A stretch of 64,000 bases of DNA, taken from positions 61,763,945 through 61,827,944 of the forward strand of contig OX419755.1 in the NCBI GenBank assembly GCA_948567375.1, given 5' to 3'. Position 1 is the first letter of the stretch; every line of letters starts with the position of its first letter. Of this stretch, positions 22,006 through 31,654 are shown piece after piece. A program made the translations under genes and the position numbers. The notes under the pieces were generated by a model. The model ran no database searches. It was not told where the DNA came from and saw only the letters and a list, made by a program, of their open reading frames with translations. Source of the DNA: Lunularia cruciata (lineage: Eukaryota; Streptophyta; Marchantiopsida; Lunulariales; Lunulariaceae).

Positions 22006-23853
22006 ATGTCCAAACGCTACCCTATCCCTATTCAGAGTCAACCCAAAGAAATGCAAATTGCAAATTTGCAAGAAGAAGAGTGGGTTAGAATCTTGGGTAC
22101 AATCTTTCACAAGAAGTGTGTGAGGAAACACACAATGGCCCCAAAAGTGAGTAAGCAGGTGTGGTGAGGGGTCTTGCAATGCATAAATTAGATGCATTGG
22201 CAAGGATTGATGTCTTGTCAAGACTTTGTATCATGTTCTTGGCTTGGAACTGGAATTTTAGTTTTCTAGGTTTCATGACAAAAATTGCCATGAGTGATTG
22301 CAAGGATGGGCCAAAACACAAAGGGAAGAGAGGGAATCTGGCTCAATGGACTGATTCTGATTGTAGATTAGTCATGGGGAGAGAAGCAAAAGAGGTAGGA
22401 GGTAACACCTTCTATTGGAAGTTGGATGCCTCAGAAGAGACTACCAAGGTGAGGAATTCTTTTAATCAACTACGCACCAAGAATGGTTGTAAGGTGGATA
22501 ACTTTAGAGACCTAGAGCAAAGAGGGATTGTGAGTGTGATGATGGCAATATTCAAGCTAGAGCAAACCACCTATGTCACGATGCAACATGCAACATTCTT
22601 TCATCAAATGTTTGTAGGAGAAGTAGTAGATTGCGCAAAGTGTTTGCATCAATGAGTGGGGCAATGATTACAGATTAGAGGATGGACATGCAACCACACT
22701 ATTTTTTGCTCTTTGCAGCTCATTTCTACTTTGGGCTAAACTTGGTGACTTTGGATGAGAGAAATAGGATGTGGTTGCACTTTTATCCGGATCTGTGCAA
22801 GGAGGCGGATGTGGATGAACGGTATTACATGGAGTAGGTTCAAGAAGGGAATGAGTATTAAAGAAGTGTTGAAAGGAGAGAATTGTAGTTATTGACATCC
22901 CCAGGCCAAGAAAGAGAGACAAACCTAAGGGTCGCATTGCATCAATATAGCCATAGAAGATGCAGAAGCCTAATCCAAAGGCAGTATTGGTGAAGGTAAA
23001 AGAATCAAATCCGGAGGAGAAGGAGTCAAAAGGAGAAACTAAGTCAAAGGGAGAAGCTTTGGGAGGGGAAGAAGAGTTCACACTATGGAGCGAAGAGTCA
23101 AGCAATGGTAGTGAAGGCAAGGCGGAGGTTTAGCAAACAAGAAGAAGGAGTGTGGACATAGAGAGGCTGAGTCCAGAGGTATCCACCATCAAGCAAGGTC
23201 GTGAGAAGGAAGAAGAAGGAGTCTTGGTGGGTCCAAGAGCTGCCAAGGGAAAGAGAAGTGTTCAAACAACTCACATCAGACTTAGTAAAGTTACCACCGA
23301 GGAAGAGGAGAGCTTGGATGAGGAGACATTGAAGATACAAAGATTGCAACTTTGGAGTAAGGTGCAAGTAGAGGAATTACTTGCAAAAGGTGAAGAAGTC
23401 AGGGCCAATGACAAGAAGTACAATGGAGTAGAGTACTTGTCAAACGTTGTATGTCCTTTGTTGGTTTTTCTATAGTAGAAGAAAGCAGAGATGGCAAATG
23501 CTAATCTGGATGTGAAAGATGAGTTAGCAACCATAACAAAGTGGAGTGCAGAAACCTTGCTGTTGAGAAGTAAGTTAATGCAAGTAGAGATAGAAGCCGA
23601 CAAACTTTGGGTGGATGAAAGTCTTTGAAATAAGCACTCAAAAGCAACAGGGGAGGATTTGATGAAGTGTTATGAGGAAGCCAAGGAGAAGATGTTATTG
23701 GTAGAAGTGTTGAAGGGAGAAATTGTTGATGCATAAGTGGAGTTGATAGAGTCAAAGGCAAGTGTGGCAATAATGGAGCAAGAACTGGAGAGTTTGACAA
23801 AGAAAGCAACTTAGAAAAATCAAGCTTGGCAGTGGGAGTTATCAAAGCATAGT
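22006..23853 (+). pseudogene. Diverged relative of the LTR-encoded protein in the LL-2 LTR
   Basis: The ATG (22006) follows the TATA box at 21972 by about the same distance as in the main LL copies. After a frame change near 22160 the homologous domain is plain: RLCIMFLAWNWNFSFLGFMTK, GKRGNLAQWTDSDCRLVMGREA, NGCKVDNFRD and HATFFHQMFVGEVVDCAKC (22161-22655). A stop follows, then a decayed middle and a coiled-coil-like end (IMEQELESLTKKAT, near 23770). Large parts differ strongly from the 18464 copy, yet the core motifs agree, so the protein has been kept across subfamilies. The copy itself is dead. Confidence 0.78.
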
Positions 23854-24004
23854 TGTGGCAACCCAGCAAATATCACTTTTGCGGTAATCAGGTAAGTAAA
23901 GTTCATTCCCATAGAGATAGTGGTCAGAAATGTTCAAATACTAAGTCAAATGTCACAAATGTGGTTCTTCTTAATTTCTTCTTTAGACTCTTGGGTAGAA
24001 AGCA
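23854..24004 (-). repeat. LL LTR end fragment
   Basis: The first 151 bases match the terminal part of an LL LTR in minus orientation (TGTGGCAACCC, then TATCACTTTTGCGG). The fragment is cut at 24004 by the next LL LTR, which begins TGTGACAAGCC at 24005. The bases AAGCA (24000-24004) would be the target duplication of that second LTR, but its other end is missing. Confidence 0.8.
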
Positions 24005-25615
24005 TGTGACAAGCCAGAAAATATCACTTTTGCAGTAATCAAGTAAGTAGAGTTTGTTCACGTAGAGATACGATTCAGAATTGGTCATATACAAAGTCAA
24101 ATAGTAACAAGTAGTTCTTCTTGGTTGCATCTTTAATCTCTCAGGTAGCAACTACACCCACAAGAGAGTAACAAGCTCACAATCTTGATAACTTGTCACA
24201 AATTCAAACACCCATAATCACAATAACAAATTCTGTCCAAACAAATCTTGATTGTGATGATTCAGATTCTCCCAAAGATGGAACTTCACTACAAAATGAC
24301 TTCACCTTAGAATTGTGTTCCACCCTCCCACTGAAGGCACAACTTCCTCAATTGAAATTGCTTTACATCAACAATACATCAACAACTGCAGAATATTACC
24401 AACACTACAATTCTTCTCAAATCTGTCAAGGCATTGCTCCAATTGCACTTCACTCAGGATCAAACACACAGAATGAAGATCAAGGCTTTGGAATCTAACA
24501 TCCAACACATTCTGATTTGCACTTCAAAATTCTCCACACACTCACAAATACACACACAAAGTTGACACTCAAAATTAAGCTCAAGCGACGAGCACTGAAA
24601 TCAGCACTTCTCTTTATCTATCTTCAGCAATTGTGAATACTGAACAACATAAGATTGCAAATGATCCCATTTAAATAGTAACGCAATCAACAAAAACTAA
24701 CAACCATATCGTTCTACAACAACTCTTTCTACCTACAGATCCGAAAGGACAAACCACCTCTTCATATCTACCTCTTCCTATCTCAAAACTATTTCTACTC
24801 CAATCTGATTCAATCACTTCATTGGCTTCCAAACCAGATGATCTTCTTGTTACTTCTCCTTCTTTGGGTATATTGAATTCTAACAAGTCCCTCACTATTT
24901 CTACTACTTCTATAGTATGATCTAAAATTAAACTTATGGGTAATCTATCTACTTCCTTATCTAGCAACCCACTCCTCTTTAATGTCTCAAATGACAAGTC
25001 CAAAGACACCTAAATTCTGACTTCTGCAACATCGGACTTCTTCTCTTCTTTCACACTACTCCTAACTCTTTCTAACTATGAATTTACTAAATCTAATCTG
25101 AGACTGATGTTGTCTCCTACTTCCAACATATTTCTACCAACTCGCTCCCTCAATCAGATTAGTAAAGTGTTCATATCAACATCCTTGGCTCTCCTCTTTT
25201 GAGTTTCCTACACAAGCAACTTTAACTTGGGTAATCTCGCTTCGTCCAATCATCCTTTTGCTTTAGTGCACAACATAGCTCTCAATTTTCCTACAACCTC
25301 TCCTATTGATTACAATGTATATCCTCAAGATCACTCTACCTTCAACTCCTCCCGGTACATCCTCAACTCATCTTTGTACTCAGCAGTGAGCATCTTCTTC
25401 TCCTCCACAAACTGAGAACTCTACATCCAGCACTCTGCAACTCAGCACTTTGTACCAACTCTCTCAACCTTTCTTCTTCTTGATGTCGGATCGTCAACTC
25501 TCTCTACCATGCTTGATCCTTCTCGGCTCTACTCTTTCTCAAGCTTTCTAACTCCTGCTCCATCACTGTTGCCATCACTTTCACATGAATTATCTCAATA
25601 CGCACTTCATTGACT
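24005..25615 (-). repeat. Truncated LL LTR with C-terminal part of the LTR protein
   Basis: A minus-strand LTR of a diverged type runs from TGTGACAAGCC to 25615, where the SL-2 5' LTR begins. It holds the C-terminal third of the LTR protein frame: MSLDLSFETLKRSGLLDKEVDRLPIS at about 24930-25009 and coiled-coil remnants to 25600 (VMEQELESLRKS on the minus strand). The outer half of the LTR, including the TATA box, is gone and does not resume right of SL-2, so this junction is not a simple insertion. Confidence 0.75.
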
Positions 25616-26889
25616 TGTAACACCTATTTGTGCATGTGTATGGTATTGTGATATTTAGCTTGGTATTACAAGTACTTGAGAGATATTATTTATATAAAGA
25701 TAAAGGATGGTTCTAGATTAGTCATGATAAACTAAAGTTAGTCATACCTAAGATAGAGGGGACCTTACTTTAGAGAAAGTGGAAAAGAAGAGCACCACTA
25801 TTTTAGATTCTAGTGTGTTGACTTGGTATTATTCCTAGGTGTTAGGCTTTGAGGAAATAATTGAGAACTCTTGGGCCTGCAAGCCTTTTTGTTTTGGAAT
25901 CTTCTATAGTCAAAGGATAGTCCATATGAAGGAATCCTTGACTTAGTGGTTGGGTCAAGATAAGATCACATGCTAGTGGAATATACCATGCGAATGGATA
26001 TTCCTTTCTACTTTTTGACTTTACTTGACTTTTAGTTTAGTAACTTGAGTTACTACGGAAATTAGTAACTTTGATGCGTAACTATTTCACAAGTATTGTG
26101 ACAACCTGGAAAATATCACTTTTGCGGTAATTGGGTAAGTAAAGTTCGTTCCCGCAGAGATACGAGTCAGAATTGGTCAAATACGAAGCAAAGTAAGAAT
26201 TTCAGTTCTTCTTGAGTTCTCCTTTAGTCTCTCAGGTAGAAACCACACACAGAAGAGAGTAACAAGCACTGACTCGCAGTCTTGTCACAAATTAACACTC
26301 CATAATCACAACTCCATCAAATATTTCCAAACAATCTTGATTGTGATGATTCAGGCTCTCCCGAAAACGGCACTTCACTGCAAAACAACTTCGCCTCAGA
26401 ATTGTGTTCCACCCTTCCACTGAAGGCACAACTTCCTCGATCGAAATTGCTTCACATCAACTTCGCACTGCACTCACAGATGCAGAATACTACCAACACT
26501 ACAATTCCTCTCAGATCTGTCAAGGCATTGCTTCAATTGCACTTCACTCTGGATCAAACACACAAAATGAAGATCAAGGCTGTGGAATCCAACATCCAAC
26601 AAGCACTCTGACTTGCACTTTGAATTTCTCCAAACATTCACAAACACAATTACAAAGTTGATACTCGGAATCAAGCTCAAGCGACGAGCACTGCTTCACA
26701 GCACTTCACTTTATCTATTCTCAGAAATAATGAGCACTGAACAACAATTTCCTACAAATGCCACTCTTAAATAGTGAACAAATCGACAGTTCTAACAACT
26801 ATACCGTTCTACAACAACTGTTTTAACCTGCAAATCCGAAATGACAATGCACCTCTTCATATCTGCCCCTTCAAATCTCAAATCGGTTA

Positions 26890-29462
26890 CTAATCCGATC
26901 CGATGTCTACTTCTTCCTCAGCTTTCAAACCCGAACCTGAAGTAATTTTACTTCCTACTACATTTTCCTCGGGTTTCACATCTCCTACATCTTCTACCAG
27001 ATCCAGCAATTCTCTTTCCTAATCTGAAATTGCACTAGTGGGTAATCTATCTAACTCCTTATCCTTTGACCCACTCTTCTCTAATGTCTCTGAGGGCAAC
27101 TCCGAAGACATTTGGATCCCGATGTTATCTACTTCGGGTTTGCCTGAACATCCTACCGAAGCTTTTCTAACTCTATTCTCACTAAGTCTAATCTGATCGC
27201 AATATTGTCTTCTACTTCTAAGATCTTCCTATCTACACGAGTTCTCAATTTGATCAACAAGGCATTCAAATCTGTATCTTTTGCTTGTCTTCGCCTTGTT
27301 TCCTGCACCAACAGTTTTAACTCGTGCAGACATGCTTCTTCAATTTAAACGCTGGCCTCTGTACTTAACATCGCGTTTACCCTGAGGACTATCTCCTGCA
27401 ATGGCTCCAATCTTGTCTTCCTTTCTTGTTCCCGATCTGCAAGCCATTCTTCTCTCTACATCGCCAATTCTTCTTTGAATTCGGCCTTCACCGCTTCCTT
27501 CTCTTTCTCCTTCTGTGCAACCTTCTCTTCTTGATTACGAAGTAAGTCTTGTAATCTCTCTTCTTCTCTATATCTCGCAGCCAACTCTCGCTGCCAAAGT
27601 TGCTTCTTCTCCTCCATACTCTCCATCACTTGATCGAGCTCTTGATCCTTCGATGCTACCCTCGCCATAGCATGGATGAGTTCAACTCTTGAATCAGCAA
27701 ACTGTTGCTTCAAGATTTCATGCTCCGCTACCTGTCTCTCCCTTGCGATGTCACTCTTCCTCGCAAGATCTTCTCGATAACTCACTTCTCTCTTCAGGTC
27801 TTTGATTACCTGACTCCTCTTGACTGCTTCTGCTTGCAGTACTTCTCTCTCTTCCTCTCCTCGGGTTATACTCTTCTTTAACTCCGAGTTTTCTTCTTCC
27901 AATCTTGATAAGACCTACAACACAATCTTTACCTCTGGACAAGTAGACTGCATCTCTTTCTTCTTCTTCTCCATCTTCACAAACAGTGGGCATACTACCA
28001 TCTGCAGGTAATCTACTCCATTACTGATACCTTCGTCCTCCCGCGGAGTGGTCTCTCTTCTTTCCTTGTGTTCTCCCGATACTTGCCTTCTTCTCTGGAG
28101 TCTTTGTATCGGAATCGATGCCTCACTGCCCGAGCTTCCTTCTACCTCTTCCTTCACTCTACTCGGTCCCGCTTCACACTTCGCCTTACGTCTCAAGCAA
28201 ATTCCTTGCTGTACTGCAATCTTCTTCTCCTCACACACTGGTACTTTGTCTTCCAGCGCTGCATTGTCTTCGGTTTCTACTTCGGCTTGCATTTCTTCTT
28301 CGTATTCTTCAGCCACTAGTACCGATGTCATCTCTCCTCCTTCCTCACTGTCACTGCTCGTATCTCCACTTTGCAATGTCAGCTCAGGTTCCTTTTCTTG
28401 GTCCGAGTCCTCCGTCTTGAGCTCGGCTTCGCCTTCTGAGTCTTCATCTTCCGACTCAATCACCACCATTCCTCGCCTCGGGTTATTTTTCTGCATTTTC
28501 CAAGGTTTCTTGTTTTCTTCAGCTTCTGCTTGCCGAGTTCTCTTCTTTGTCGGGGTACTTTCAACGACCTCCACGTTCTTCCCTGTCTTTGCATAGTAAT
28601 CGTCTGTGCTCCAGATTTGGAGAATGTATTGCTGCTCCTCCGCATCGACTTCTCTTCTCAAATCAGGATGGAAATGAGACACCATTTGATTACGCTCTGC
28701 CACATTGAGCAGATTTAACCCGAGGTAAAAATGGGCTGCAAATGGTACAATGTAGTGTGGAGGCGACTTATCCCGCAGATTCCACACCATCTGCCTCGTT
28801 CTTCCGTGAAAGCACCTTGCCCAATTTATCGGTTCTCCTACAAATAACTTGTGAAAGAACACCGCTTGGTGTTTCATCACATAGGTAGTTCTCTCCGGCT
28901 TCAGGAGGGCCATTAGTGCACTCACAATTCCTCTCCTCACTGGGTCCTTATAGCTCTCAACTTTATACCCATTCTTTGTCCTCTTCGACGAGAAGGCATC
29001 TCTCACTTCCTACATTTCTTGGGCTATCTCTCCTTTCCCCAAGAACGTGGCTCCCTGCTCCGAGCCTACCTCCTTCCCGAGTATGAGTCTCCAATCCGAC
29101 TCTGTCCAGCAAGCCAGATTTCCTCTCTTCCCTTCTTCCTCGGGACCATCAAGACATTTACTCTCGATGATTTCTGTCATGAATCCTGGAAAACTTACGT
29201 TCCAGTTCCATGCCAGAAAAGTGATCCGAAGTCGGCACAAGACTTCGATCCTCGCTACTATATCTAATCTCTGAATTGCATGATTTCTCACTGCAAATTC
29301 GGAGTTCTTCTTCCCTCCTCCCATCTCTTCTGCTTTCTTTCAGTCTCTTGATTTCTCTCTCTCGACTTCTCCCTTACGCACTAACACGAGTTCAACTCTA
29401 TTTCCCTTTCCCCGATCACCTGCAAGACGACTCCTCAATGGCAAAGGAAAATTGCTCAACAT
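26890..29462 (-). pseudogene. LTR-encoded coiled-coil protein, copy in solo LTR 3
   Basis: This is the same frame and domain order as 18464-21037. The upstream ATG is at 29462, MGGGKKNSEF at 29324, the conserved domain runs to about 28600, then come the basic patch, the acidic Ser/Glu stretch and the coiled coil (27902-27456). The DIGSD end at 26890 is kept. The longest uninterrupted piece is 363 codons (29006-27915). Stops include a TGA shortly before MGGGKK, TAG at 29010, TAG at 27915, TAG at 27456 and a TAA in the SV-stop-IEE position. The stop before EVRDAF and the one in SV-stop-IEE coincide with those of solo LTR 2. The C-terminal quarter also has frame damage. Confidence 0.85.
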
Positions 29463-29481
29463 TTTGTCATTGCAGTTTTGA

Positions 29482-29489
29482 TTTTTATA
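29482..29489 (-). promoter_or_regulatory. TATA box of LL solo LTR 3
   Basis: On the minus strand TATAAAAA stands 20 bases before the upstream ATG (29462), as in the other LL LTRs. Confidence 0.7.
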
Positions 29490-30093
29490 GAGTTGCACTT
29501 CTTCGTCTTCCGTCGCTTCGAGTTTCTACCGAGAAATCACACCTCCAGCATGCACCTGTCACTATCACCCCACCTTTGCGCGTATGAGCCACCAATTTTG
29601 AAACGGCCCCTTCTTGAATTTCTCGCCCGGACAAAAGGTTGTTAGACTGTCTTTGCCTCGGGTTGAGCTCCCCCCGAGCCAAAGACAATTTAGTTTGTAT
29701 TGTATGCTGACACGGCATTTTAGAGTATTTTGCCTTATGACCCGAAGTCACTTTACTTCGGGTTTCACCCCGAAGACACTTTTCTTCGTCTTCTTCAGCC
29801 ATACAGGCGCAATCCGACTTCTTTATACACTTCTTCTCCTTTATTTTGGAAAAAAAACAAAAAATGTGGGCACCACAAGTATATAAAAATATGGTGAGGA
29901 GGTACTCATCATCCTTTTATTTGCAACTTTCTCTCTCTCATTGAGTTCTCTAGTGAGCAATGTCTTGAGTCTTGGAGTGTTAGCCTTGGAGGAGTATGAT
30001 GGAGTTGGGACTCCTTGCCTTCTTAGTCCATGATGTGCTACCATAATAGCAATCAAAGGTTCATCCTCAATGAGACAGGCCAGCTCACATTTT

Positions 30094-30111
30094 TGGTTCC
30101 GTTGGCAGGAC
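30094..30111 (+). other. SL-2 putative primer-binding site
   Basis: Four bases after the 5' LTR the sequence reads TGGTTCCGTTGGCAGGAC. It differs at a few positions from the SL-1 site (16364-16381) and keeps the leading TGG. Confidence 0.55.
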
Positions 30112-30130
30112 CTCTCTAGAAGGCAAGATA

Positions 30131-30301
30131 ATGTTCCGTGTTCAATTCTACATTAGGTAGAAGGAAGCTATGAGAGCTCACTTGGAGATAACATTAGGAG
30201 AGGAGAGGGCTTACCTTGTGTTAGAGACCCAAGATCCATTTTTATACCCTGTAGTTCATTATGATGTCTTTGAAGTGATTTTGTACATCTTGTACTCATG
30301 A
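30131..30301 (+). pseudogene. SL-2 leader micro-ORF
   Basis: This has the same start, length (57 codons) and C-terminal hydrophobic end (VHYDVFEVILYILYS) as the SL-1 frame at 16344-16174. One TAG replaces the codon after FYIR. The rest of the leader to 30941 has no gene. Confidence 0.45.
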
Positions 30302-30941
30302 GAGGATTTGGAGAGATTATGTGAGGTAGATTACAGATTTTGGGGATTAAGGTGATTTTGGCCAAAATCTCAAATTTGAGATCTGGACTTGAAATTTCTA
30401 TACATGATAGCTTGGCTTCAGTTAGCACACTTGGAATTATAGTGAGAGCTATTATGTGCATTGGGCTAGAATTTTTGAAAGTTGATTGGGTAAACTTCTC
30501 CCACAATTCTATGCTCTCTAGAAAATTGTATAGAGTCTGTCATTTCTTCAATTTTAAGTGGATTATTGTGAAATTTCTTGAGAAAATTTACTACGTTGTA
30601 TCCTACCTGTTGACATAAAAATTAGAGAGAGATCATTTTTAAGTTGGGATTAATGAGTTTTTGAAGAGAGGGGGTGGTTTTTAGACCAAATCTGAAATAT
30701 GTGTGCTGAATAGAAATGTTTCTAAGCCAAATAGCTAAATAAAAAGATCTGAAATTTTGCAAGGAGGGACACCCTAGAGTTTTAATCAAGTGTGCAAAAT
30801 TCCAGAGGATTGTCAAATACTAGTTGAGAGATTTGAGTGAAATTGTGAGGAAGTGTCAATTTTGCTGAGTTAAGATCTCATGCATGAGGAGTTTGAGAGC
30901 AACAAAAAGCATGTTTGAGCGTTTAGATTCATCTTGGGAAC

Positions 30942-31415
30942 ATGGAGGGTCATCAAGAGTGGAAATTGAGACTATGTAAGGTTCCCCAAGGGTTTGAGGT
31001 GATTGTTGGGGTGGATTTGAGGAGAAGAGAATTTACAATAGAATTTGAAGAGAGTGTTGAGAGGATCCAAAAACCTACACCACTTGAAGGAAAGAATGAG
31101 TCTAAGTGCTTTCTATGTGGAGAGAAGGGACATGAGGCAAGTTCATGTCCATTGACCTTTGAGAGCAAGAGATTGAGGGAAAGGAGAGGTTTACTTGACT
31201 TGGGTTTGCATGTTGGACCTTCTTCACCAAGATTGAAAGGGAGAAGATCTAAGATAAAGGAGTTGTGTGAGGTTTGTGGAGTGGAAGGACTTCTAAAAGG
31301 ACATGCGTGTAGTAGAGTAAAAGCACTTTTGGAGACTTTGGTGAAGGATCTTGGAGAGAGTCTAAGCATAGCTACAGAAATACTATCACCTTCATCAGCA
31401 AGTTCTCAAGATTAG
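30942..31415 (+). CDS. SL accessory ORF, second copy: 157-residue CCHC protein upstream of gag
   Basis: This is an uninterrupted frame of the same length as 15526-15053. The CCHC knuckle (CFLCGEKGHEASSC) and the second Cys/His cluster (CEVCG..HAC) are both intact. The frame has stayed open although the gag-pol of this element is full of stops and frameshifts. That could reflect selection in the source lineage or small target size. It ends 240 bases before the gag ATG. Confidence 0.75.
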   Translation: MEGHQEWKLRLCKVPQGFEVIVGVDLRRREFTIEFEESVERIQKPTPLEGKNESKCFLCGEKGHEASSCPLTFESKRLRERRGLLDLGLHVGPSSPRLKGRRSKIKELCEVCGVEGLLKGHACSRVKALLETLVKDLGESLSIATEILSPSSASSQD

Positions 31416-31588
31416 TGATGGAGATAATCTTTCAACTTATGGATACACTATCCATGAGAGTTGGATTAATACGCACTCTAGGATTTGATGTTGCTATAGA
31501 AATCTTGGAGCAACCTGAACCTTTTGTGTTCCCTAGAGTGGATTATTCTCAGATGGGGTTATTCATGCATATACTCTATTAGTTATAG

Positions 31589-31648
31589 AGTGAGAGAAAA
31601 GAAAAGAAAAAAAGAAAAAAAATTGAGAGAAAAGAAAGATAGTGAGGG
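31589..31648 (+). other. Purine-rich tract upstream of SL-2 gag
   Basis: About 60 bases of A and G with long A runs stand directly before the gag start, matching the SL-1 tract at 14821-14885. Confidence 0.6.
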
Positions 31649-31654
31649 GTGAAG

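Larger units (their letters stand above)
17809..23853 (+). repeat. LL-2 3' LTR, old and divergent, interrupted by solo LTR 2
   Basis: The LTR begins TATAATACCCACA where the family reads TGTGGTGCCCACA; all differences are G-to-A. It runs 17809-18049, is interrupted by the solo LTR at 18050-21833, and continues from 21839 to 23853, where its end is lost against an LL LTR fragment of opposite orientation. The second part holds a TATA box (TATAAAA, 21972-21978) and a diverged LTR protein frame. Net length is about 2.25 kb. It belongs to an older or distinct LL subfamily. Confidence 0.75.
26097..29875 (-). mobile_element. LL solo LTR 3, TSD AGTAT
   Basis: This 3,779-bp LTR in minus orientation starts TGTGACAACCTGG and ends TGTGGGCACCACA on the plus strand. 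AGTAT at 26092-26096 and 29876-29880 is a perfect target duplication. It is the closest relative of solo LTR 2 in the window; the two share stops in the LTR protein. It sits in the SL-2 5' LTR. Confidence 0.97.
25616..30089 (+). repeat. SL-2 5' LTR, interrupted at its TATA box
   Basis: The LTR consists of 25616-26096 and 29881-30089 (690 bp together). The break falls inside the TATATAAA promoter-like stretch, where solo LTR 3 inserted with TSD AGTAT. It ends with CAGCTCACA at 30089. Confidence 0.93.

Noticed and set aside
27820-28596. Long Ser/Leu/Phe-rich frames opposite the LTR protein (for example 28048-28596 plus, 19390-19878 minus, 47377-47952 plus)
   Set aside because: They are the reverse complement of the Glu/Lys-rich coiled-coil and acidic coding strand. 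Their low-complexity composition follows from that strand, and they lack conserved starts.
30094-30111. Firm assignment of the SL primer tRNA to tRNA-Asp
   Set aside because: Only the central CGTTGCCGGG agrees with the known plant tRNA-Asp-type site, and SL-2 differs further. Left as uncertain.
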